Assembly: GCF_000430885.1 (NCBI RefSeq)
Contig: NZ_AUMW01000012.1
Span: 1 to 64,000, forward strand
Source of the DNA: Desulfotruncus alcoholivorax DSM 16058
GTDB taxonomy: Bacteria; Bacillota; Desulfotomaculia; Desulfotomaculales; Desulfallaceae
Direction: 5' to 3'
Length of the DNA stretch: 64,000 bases
Shown here in pieces: positions 58,359 through 64,000 of the stretch. Both the position numbers and the translations under genes were made by a program. How positions within the stretch are numbered: position 1 is the stretch's first letter; every line of letters starts with the position of its first letter. A model generated the notes under the pieces. That model made no database searches. It was not told where the DNA came from and saw nothing but the letters and a program-made list of their open reading frames with translations.

Positions 58359-58811
58359 CTAACAATCAAGGTCCGTTTTCTTAAGCTCAATACCTGCTTC
58401 CGCCAAAATTTCCAGCGCCAGTTCATCGGGGTAATCCCCCCGGTAAACTATTGTTTTAATACCGGCGTTGGCTATCATTTTGGCGCAAAGCACACATGGC
58501 TGGTGAGTCACATAAAATGTACCGCCCGCAATGGAAATACCGTGCAGGGCGGCCTGAATCAGAGCGTTTTGCTCGGCGTGCAACCCCCGGCATAACTCAT
58601 GCCTTTCTCCGGAAGGAATACCCCGGCTTTCCCGCAGGCAGCCTATTTCCAAGCAGTGACGCAGGCCGGCGGGCGCGCCGTTATAGCCGGTGGTTAAAAT
58701 CCGGTTATCCCGCACAATGATCGCGCCGACCTTCCGGCGCAGGCAGGTTGAACGACCCGCCACCACTGTGGTTATTTCCATGAAATAGCTATCCCATGAG
58801 GGGCGCTGCAT
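58359..58811 (-). CDS. dCMP deaminase family protein (ComEB-like)
   Basis: A 150-residue cytidine/deoxycytidylate deaminase: zinc and catalytic motif GLHAEQNAL and [37 protein letters not shown] at the front. It would convert dCMP to dUMP. ATG 58811 gives the family's normal N-terminus and overlaps the end of glyA by 23 bases, suggesting coupled translation. Confidence 0.9.
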   Translation of the reverse strand: MQRPSWDSYFMEITTVVAGRSTCLRRKVGAIIVRDNRILTTGYNGAPAGLRHCLEIGCLRESRGIPSGERHELCRGLHAEQNALIQAALHGISIAGGTFYVTHQPCVLCAKMIANAGIKTIVYRGDYPDELALEILAEAGIELKKTDLDC

Positions 58812-60066
58812 AAACACCACTCTCTTCGTAAATGGGGAACCGGCGGCATAGGCCGGCAGCCATTTCAGCCGCTTTTTTACGACGCGCCGGGTCGTCGCCA
58901 AAACTAAGGGCCAGATGGATTATTTCCGCAACCTCTTGCATTTCCTGTTCTTTAAGCCCTCTGGTGGTTACGGCCGGCGTACCCACGCGCACGCCGCTGG
59001 TGACCACAGGCGGTTGTGGATCGTTGGGAATCGCGTTTTTATTTACGGTAACGCCAACCTCGTCCAATACCTTTTCGGCATCGCGACCGGTAATATTTTT
59101 ATTGCGTAGATCCACCAGCATCATATGGTTGTCCGTTCCCCCGGAAACCAGCTCAAACCCGCGCTCCAGCAGCGCACCGGCCAAAGCCCGCGCGTTGGCG
59201 ACTATCTGCCGCTGGTATTCCTTGAAGCCGGGTTGGAGAGCTTCACCAAAAGCAACAGCCTTGGCTGCGATAACGTGCATTAGAGGGCCACCCTGTATCC
59301 CCGGAAATACGGCTTTATCCACAGCGGCGGCATGTTTTGCTCTACAGAGAATCATCCCGCCCCGGGGCCCGCGTAGTGTTTTATGTGTGGTGGTGGTTAC
59401 TATGTCGGCGTAGGGAACGGGGCTGATATGTAACCCTGCGGCTACGAGCCCGGCAATGTGCGCCATATCGACCACCAAGAAAGCACCAACCTGGCCGGCT
59501 ATTTCACTCATTTTATCAAATAAAATTTCCCGGGGGTAAGCACTGGCCCCGGCCACAATTACTTTTGGCTTGTTTTGAACAGCAAGCTCATAAACTTTAT
59601 CGTAATTTATCCGTCCAGTTTCCTCCTCCACCCCGTAAAAAAACACTTTAAAGTAGCGGCCTGACATATTAAGGGGACTGCCGTGCGTAAGGTGTCCCCC
59701 GTGAGCCAGGTTCATCCCCAGGATGCCGTCCCCCGGGTTCAGCAGCGTGAAATACGCAGCCTGGTTGGCCTGGGATCCGGAGTGGGGCTGCACGTTGGCG
59801 TGTTCTGCGCCAAAAAGCTTTTTGGCCCGTTCAATGGCCAGGGATTCGGCCACATCAACAAAGGAGCACCCGCCGTAGTACCGGCGTCCAGGCAGTCCCT
59901 CGGCATATTTGTTGGTCAGTACCGATCCCTGGGCCTCCATAACTGCCCGGCTGACGATATTTTCCGATGCAATCAGTTCAAGTGTGTTGCGCTGCCTGTC
60001 AAGCTCCCGCGCCAACGCGCCGGATACTTCGGGGTCTACATCAGCAAGGGGGCTGTAAAAGCTCAT
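58789..60066 (-). CDS. glyA: Serine hydroxymethyltransferase
   Basis: A 425-residue PLP enzyme. Lys229 in [14 protein letters not shown] binds [18 protein letters not shown] and [13 protein letters not shown] are diagnostic. It exchanges the serine hydroxymethyl group with tetrahydrofolate, giving glycine. It lies in the conserved ywl-glyA-atp neighbourhood. Confidence 0.97.
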   Translation of the reverse strand: MSFYSPLADVDPEVSGALARELDRQRNTLELIASENIVSRAVMEAQGSVLTNKYAEGLPGRRYYGGCSFVDVAESLAIERAKKLFGAEHANVQPHSGSQANQAAYFTLLNPGDGILGMNLAHGGHLTHGSPLNMSGRYFKVFFYGVEEETGRINYDKVYELAVQNKPKVIVAGASAYPREILFDKMSEIAGQVGAFLVVDMAHIAGLVAAGLHISPVPYADIVTTTTHKTLRGPRGGMILCRAKHAAAVDKAVFPGIQGGPLMHVIAAKAVAFGEALQPGFKEYQRQIVANARALAGALLERGFELVSGGTDNHMMLVDLRNKNITGRDAEKVLDEVGVTVNKNAIPNDPQPPVVTSGVRVGTPAVTTRGLKEQEMQEVAEIIHLALSFGDDPARRKKAAEMAAGLCRRFPIYEESGVYAAPLMG

Positions 60067-60156
60067 TTAACTTTCCTCCCAATTTTAATAAGCAGTTGCC
60101 GGTTAAACAGGTAATTCAAGCTCTCTGTTCCAAACCGTTTGAAGTAAAAAATCATA

Positions 60157-60258
60157 ATAACTACTCAGAGTCAGAAGCCGGAATGAGAAAAAGGTTTGCC
60201 GTCCCGGATCATTCTGAATTCCTGCTCCTGAATTCTGAATACCTGAATAATAGTTATT
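60157..60258 (-). repeat. MITE-like TTCAGG element, copy G
   Basis: Reverse orientation: on the minus strand TATTCAGGTATTCAGAATTC to GCTTCTGACTCTGAGTAGTTA. The middle differs from other copies. Confidence 0.7.
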
Positions 60259-60304
60259 TAATTAAGATTCTTAAACTGGTTCCAAGCCGGTGGTCCCTAC
60301 TGGG

Positions 60305-60757
60305 TTAGCACTGCTTGTTATTCCTTTCAATTTCGGCAATCTTTTCAATCCTGCGGGCGTGCCTGCCGCCGGCAAATTCTGAATCAAGCCATGCGCCCAC
60401 TATTTCACGGGCCAAACCAGGCCCTATAACACGCTCGCCCAGAGTTATAATGTTGGCATTATTATGTTCCGAGGCCATCCGGGCGGAAAAGGTGTCATGA
60501 CACAAAGCAGCCCTGATGCCTGCCACTTTGTTGGCGGCTATGGAAACACCAATACCGGTGCCGCAGCATAAAATTCCCCGGTCATAGTCGCCACTGACCA
60601 CAGCGCCTGCAACAGCCCGGGCAAAGTCCGGGTAATCCACTGAATCAAGAGAATAGGTGCCGAAATCCTTATATTCAATTTGCCTTTCCTTAAGGTAGCA
60701 GATAATTTCCGCCTTTAGATTAAAACCGCCATGATCGCTGCCTATAGCCACCCGCAA
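60305..60757 (-). CDS. rpiB: Ribose-5-phosphate isomerase B
   Basis: A 150-residue RpiB/LacAB isomerase: AIGSDHGGFNLK, catalytic Cys in CCGTGIGVSIAANKV, and ALCHDTFSARMASEHNNAN. It converts ribulose-5-P to ribose-5-P. TTG 60757 matches the family start and has AAGGAAG about 9 bases upstream. Equivalent to ywlF of Bacillus. Confidence 0.95.
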   Translation of the reverse strand: MRVAIGSDHGGFNLKAEIICYLKERQIEYKDFGTYSLDSVDYPDFARAVAGAVVSGDYDRGILCCGTGIGVSIAANKVAGIRAALCHDTFSARMASEHNNANIITLGERVIGPGLAREIVGAWLDSEFAGGRHARRIEKIAEIERNNKQC

Positions 60758-60966
60758 CAGGTAACACTTCCTTATCGTTTTTATCAAATTGGCCGAGTCA
60801 TTTGCCCGGCCCTTAACCTTAAATTATTCTACATTATTCGCGAAGTTTCCTTTAAACATATTAACCAAAAATTAAATATCCAAGGCCGGTTGACCCGGAT
60901 AAGCATGGAGACATAATCTGGCAAACTATATTTGCATATATTGGTATTACAGTTATTACAGTTAGT

Positions 60967-61434
60967 TTAAGCCCGACCCCGGAATTTGCGGAGGGCATCG
61001 CGAATGAGTGCGTTGAGTTCGCCGGCTGCGATACGGTAGGCTTCTTCGCCCAGGCCAAAGGGGTCGGGAATGTCCCCTCCTGTACCGGCATATTCCGCCA
61101 GTGTATATATTTTATCCGAAGCGGCCGGCGCCATACGCAACAGCATGTCCCTGTGGGCGGCAGTCATGGTTAATACCAAATCTGCTTCCTCAACATCGCC
61201 GGGCGATACCAGTGAAGACCTGTGCCCGGTTAAGTCTATACCCCGCTCCTCCATCACGGCGATAGCCCGGTAAGACGCACCGTCACCAGGCAGGGCGGCA
61301 ATTCCGGCGGATTTAAACTCAATGTCGTCCCGGCCCGGGTAAAGCTCAGCCAGCGCCTTGCGGGCCAGCGCCTCTGCCATGGCGCTGCGGCAGGTGTTAC
61401 CGGTGCAAATAAATAAAATCTTTTTTTTCTCCAT
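60967..61434 (-). CDS. ywlE: Low-molecular-weight phosphatase, probable protein-arginine phosphatase
   Basis: A 155-residue LMW-PTP fold. P-loop C10-TGNTCRS-17 with nucleophile Cys10; general acid Asp in DIPDPFG. In B. subtilis YwlE the threonine before the second loop cysteine gives phosphoarginine specificity; the same Thr is here (Thr14). It may oppose a McsB-type kinase, which is not in the window. Genomic position equals ywlE. Confidence 0.88.
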   Translation of the reverse strand: MEKKKILFICTGNTCRSAMAEALARKALAELYPGRDDIEFKSAGIAALPGDGASYRAIAVMEERGIDLTGHRSSLVSPGDVEEADLVLTMTAAHRDMLLRMAPAASDKIYTLAEYAGTGGDIPDPFGLGEEAYRIAAGELNALIRDALRKFRGRA

Positions 61435-61449
61435 AGCTAACTTACACCA

Positions 61450-61549
61450 ACTACTATTCAGGTATTCAGAATTCAGTAGTCATAATTCAGAATACTACGA
61501 GACGATAAACCGTTCTCTTATGTTGACTCCTGACTCCTGAGCAGTTACC
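61450..61549 (+). repeat. MITE-like TTCAGG element, copy H
   Basis: Starts ACTACTATTCAGGTATTCAG, core ACGAGACGATAAACCGTTC, ends CTCCTGACTCCTGAGCAGTTA. The best-preserved ends of all copies. Confidence 0.8.
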
Positions 61550-61565
61550 TTATTATTCCCAATCT

Positions 61566-62129
61566 TTACGGTATCATCATGCGGATGCCGATACCCACCA
61601 GAAGCAGCCCGCCTCCGGCAACGGCCCGCTCACCGACCTTAATCCCGACAAAACGGCCCAATATAAGTCCTGATGCTGTCATTACCCCCGCTGTAACACC
61701 GATTATCATGGCGGTTAGGGGCAGGTTAACCTGCCTTGTGCCAAGGGAAAATCCTACGCTGAGGGCATCCATACTAACGCTGGCAGCCAGTAGCAGCAGT
61801 CCCCAGGTATTAACCAGAACAACCTTTGGATCAATAGCCTCTCCACTTTTAACAACCGATCGGATCATTTTAACTCCCAGGTAAACCAAGAGCAGGGCAC
61901 CGGCAATGCTTGCCGCTCGTCCCGCAAAAGTACCCACAAATTCACCGGCGTACCATCCCGCCAGCGGCATGACGATATGGAAAATCAAAACCGTCAGGCT
62001 GACGATTAAAATTTGCCGGCGCGTTACCCCGGCCATGCCCAGGCCAAGGCACATGGAAAAGGCGTCCGTACCAAGGGCTACGGCAAGGGCAAGAACGGTA
62101 TAAAGGCTCAATCTAAATTCCTCCATCAT
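61566..62129 (-). CDS. mntP: Manganese efflux pump MntP
   Basis: A 187-residue membrane protein with six helices and the two DUF204 repeats (ALGTDAFSMCLGLGM; SVSMDALSVGFSLG), whose aspartates bind Mn2+. Same gene place as ywlD of Bacillus. Confidence 0.9.
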   Translation of the reverse strand: MMEEFRLSLYTVLALAVALGTDAFSMCLGLGMAGVTRRQILIVSLTVLIFHIVMPLAGWYAGEFVGTFAGRAASIAGALLLVYLGVKMIRSVVKSGEAIDPKVVLVNTWGLLLLAASVSMDALSVGFSLGTRQVNLPLTAMIIGVTAGVMTASGLILGRFVGIKVGERAVAGGGLLLVGIGIRMMIP

Positions 62130-62200
62130 TTAGGCTGTTCAATGATAAATGTTTATGCAAAAACCTGTGGTTTCATCCATGCCCCGGCTGGCTATCAGCT

Positions 62201-63271
62201 TTATATCGCAATAATCTTTCCCCCTGCAGCCCTAATTAATCTGTCCATAACCGCCAGGCCGACGCCTTCCCGCGCAATCCCCTGGGCCAGGATTCTATCA
62301 ACCCCCAACCGGTCAAACCGCCGCAGGGAATCATATAGCGCTGCCGCAACCGTCTCCGGGTCCAAGCTGTTGCCGGCCAATACGATATCATAATCTTTGC
62401 CTGTATATAAGTGAGCGGTATCCTCATAGGTTAAAATCCCCACCCTTAACCCCTGTGATTTAATCCGCCCGGCCTCGGCCAGGATATAGCCGGCCAGGTC
62501 TTTGACATTAGAACCTTCGAACAACAGCAATGGTGCACGGGGGGCGTAATGCATGTACTTCATGCCCGGGGACCGGGGTTTTTCCACCCTGCCGCCATTC
62601 ACCGAGGGATCAATTTCCACCTGGCCCAGCACTTCTTCCAATTCCCGCCTCGTCACCCCGCCAGGCCGCAAAATAACCGGAATTCCACCTGTCAGGTCCA
62701 GCACGGTGGATTCCACACCCACGCCGGCCGGACCACCGTCCAGCACAAGGTCAATCCGGCCGGATAAGTCTTCCATTACGTGCCGGGCCGTGGTTGGACT
62801 GGGACGCCCGGACACATTGGCGCTGGGCGCAGCAACAGGAACACCGGCCGCTTCAATCAAGGCCTGCGCCACCGGGTGCGCCGGCACCCGAAACGCAACC
62901 GTATCCAGCCCACACGTTACTTCCCGGGGAAAACTGTTCGCGCTTTTAAGCACCAGTGTCAGCGGCCCCGGCCAAAAATGTTCGGCCAGTTGTTTTACAG
63001 CCGGGGGTATTTCTTTAATGTATTCAGTAATTGCTTGATACTTATTGATATGTACTATTAAAGGGTTATCCGCCGGCCTTCCCTTGGCCGTAAAAATCCC
63101 TTTTACCGCACCCGAATCAAGGGCGTTGGCCCCCAGTCCATATACTGTCTCCGTGGGGAACGCGACCAGGCCGCCCTCCCGCAGCACCTCTGCAGCCGCA
63201 TGAACCAGCCCGGCCTCCGGGTTGCGCGGATCAACCACCAGCAACCGCGTGGGGCGCCGACAAAGTTCCAT
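62201..63271 (-). CDS. ywlC: Threonylcarbamoyl-AMP synthase (Sua5/YwlC)
   Basis: A 356-residue protein: TsaC/YrdC domain (about 20-210; GGLVAFPTETVYGLGANA, KGRPADNPLIVH, SANVSGRPSPT) plus the Sua5 C-terminal domain joined by the SPGMKYMHYAP linker. It makes threonylcarbamoyl-AMP for t6A37 of tRNA. The long form is Sua5, not TsaC. Equivalent to ywlC. Confidence 0.95.
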   Translation of the reverse strand: MELCRRPTRLLVVDPRNPEAGLVHAAAEVLREGGLVAFPTETVYGLGANALDSGAVKGIFTAKGRPADNPLIVHINKYQAITEYIKEIPPAVKQLAEHFWPGPLTLVLKSANSFPREVTCGLDTVAFRVPAHPVAQALIEAAGVPVAAPSANVSGRPSPTTARHVMEDLSGRIDLVLDGGPAGVGVESTVLDLTGGIPVILRPGGVTRRELEEVLGQVEIDPSVNGGRVEKPRSPGMKYMHYAPRAPLLLFEGSNVKDLAGYILAEAGRIKSQGLRVGILTYEDTAHLYTGKDYDIVLAGNSLDPETVAAALYDSLRRFDRLGVDRILAQGIAREGVGLAVMDRLIRAAGGKIIAI

Positions 63272-63536
63272 GTTTTACCACACTCCCGCTCTCTGAAGTA
63301 GTATACCACAAAGAGGGTTCCGGTAAAAGAAACCGCTCTGCAGGCTATTTTTATTTATCCAGTTTTGTATAAAGAACTCTCGCTGGTCGAACTATTGCGA
63401 AACATGACGGTATTTGTAGGAAAATTTATACATTTTTTAGCAGGAAATTGCCAAATCCATACATAATTAAACCTATAATTCATAATACACTATTCAATTC
63501 TACAACATTTTGCAGCAAGAAAGAGAGGCGGGGGAT

Positions 63537-64000
63537 TTGACGTCAATTATCAGCCATTTTTCCCGGTATTTAGCCCAAAAAGCTGGTAACTATACTAAGA
63601 ATCCAGGATTAAACAGCGAAATTTTTGCCTACGCCTTGATGATAATTCTTGTCAACGTCACCGCCTTTGGAGGAATTTTATTGTTTTCCTGGCTGCTTGG
63701 CACGATAAAAGCAACTTTACTGATATGGTCGGCCTTTATCTCCCTCCGCATTTTTTCCGGGGGCCGCCACCAGGCCGGCCCGGTGACATGCTGGGCATTA
63801 ACTGTTGCAGTATTTACCTTGCTTGGTTTTTTAGTTACAAACATAGCTCCATTTACCGCACAGTATGCTTTAGAAATTGAAGCAGCAGGTTTTATTTTTG
63901 CGCTGTATGCGGTTATTGCCCATGCACCGGTTACCATAGCCAGCAAAAAATTCAAGCAGGTTAAAAAAAGCAGATTAAAAACCGCTTCCACTGTGGTGAT
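63537..64000 (+). CDS. AgrB-like peptide-processing membrane protease, cut by the right edge
   Basis: A frame of 154 codons from TTG 63537 (GAGGCGGGGG upstream) to the window end. The catalytic pair of AgrB is visible in SGGRHQAGPVTCW: His about 80 and Cys about 87, in the FSGGxH..C spacing of the family, with membrane helices around them (ALMIILVNVTAFGGILLF; TVAVFTLLGFLVTNI). AgrB cleaves and exports an AgrD peptide in quorum sensing. The agrD gene, if any, is outside. The gap 63272-63536 is AT-rich with no clear feature. Confidence 0.82.
   Translation, partial: MTSIISHFSRYLAQKAGNYTKNPGLNSEIFAYALMIILVNVTAFGGILLFSWLLGTIKATLLIWSAFISLRIFSGGRHQAGPVTCWALTVAVFTLLGFLVTNIAPFTAQYALEIEAAGFIFALYAVIAHAPVTIASKKFKQVKKSRLKTASTVV

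Noticed and set aside
63629-63991. 120-codon minus-strand frame at the right edge
   Set aside because: Antisense to the AgrB-like gene, whose His/Cys motif and membrane helices are convincing.

Overview
The window looks like chromosomal DNA of an anaerobic, endospore-forming Firmicute, most like the Desulfotomaculum/Pelotomaculum group of Peptococcaceae. The evidence is sporulation genes (spoIID, spoIIID), mbl, SLH-domain surface proteins, a sigma-54 regulon and tungsten-type aldehyde:ferredoxin oxidoreductases. The species is not determined. Almost everything from 3.5 to 63.3 kb is on the minus strand; exceptions are an ECF sigma/anti-sigma pair, two sigma-54 activators and, at the right edge, an agrB-like gene.

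Layout. (1) 0-3.4 kb: a secreted surface protein running off the left edge, and on the opposite strand an ECF sigma factor with its membrane anti-sigma factor. Three copies of one promoter motif (GGAACT-N16-TGTCTA) tie them together. (2) 3.5-21.3 kb: a conserved Firmicute core, read right to left as atpZ, atpI, atpBEFHAGDC, an SLH protein, murA, spoIID, spoIIID and mbl, followed by a giant SLH-anchored subtilase. (3) 21.4-56.7 kb: a roughly 35 kb catabolic island. (4) 56.8-63.3 kb: the other half of the conserved core (wecB, a MazG-like protein, a dCMP deaminase, glyA, rpiB, ywlE, mntP, sua5), with an agrB-like gene cut by the right edge. In Bacillus subtilis the ywlC-ywlF/glyA group lies next to the atp operon, so the island interrupts an old gene order.

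The island reads as a sigma-54-controlled system for amine and amino-acid catabolism. It holds a putrescine-importer-like permease, two nitrilase-fold amidases, an agmatinase-like ureohydrolase, two more APC permeases, and two aminotransferase plus aldehyde:ferredoxin oxidoreductase modules. One module is a putrescine/cadaverine-type aminotransferase with a polyferredoxin, AOR1 and MoaD1; the other is a GABA-type aminotransferase with AOR2 and MoaD2. A glutamate dehydrogenase, a glutaconate-type CoA-transferase, a glutaryl-CoA-dehydrogenase-like enzyme and a biotin- and Na+-dependent decarboxylase complete it. Together these could take putrescine to succinate, or cadaverine/5-aminovalerate through glutaryl-CoA and glutaconyl-CoA to crotonyl-CoA, with aldehyde electrons going to ferredoxin and the decarboxylation conserved as a Na+ gradient. 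Five -24/-12 promoters and four sigma-54 activators sit in this island; no such promoter was noticed in the flanking core.

Three families of dispersed intergenic repeats punctuate the window: a roughly 100 bp MITE-like element with imperfect terminal inverted repeats, a short REP-like element (GCGAGCGCAGCGAAGC) seen almost only in the island, and a GGGCGGAC hairpin. Two small genes absent from a long-ORF view are called: a Cys-rich 57-residue protein behind gdhA and the 48-residue membrane subunit of the decarboxylase. No tRNA, rRNA, CRISPR array or transposase gene was seen.
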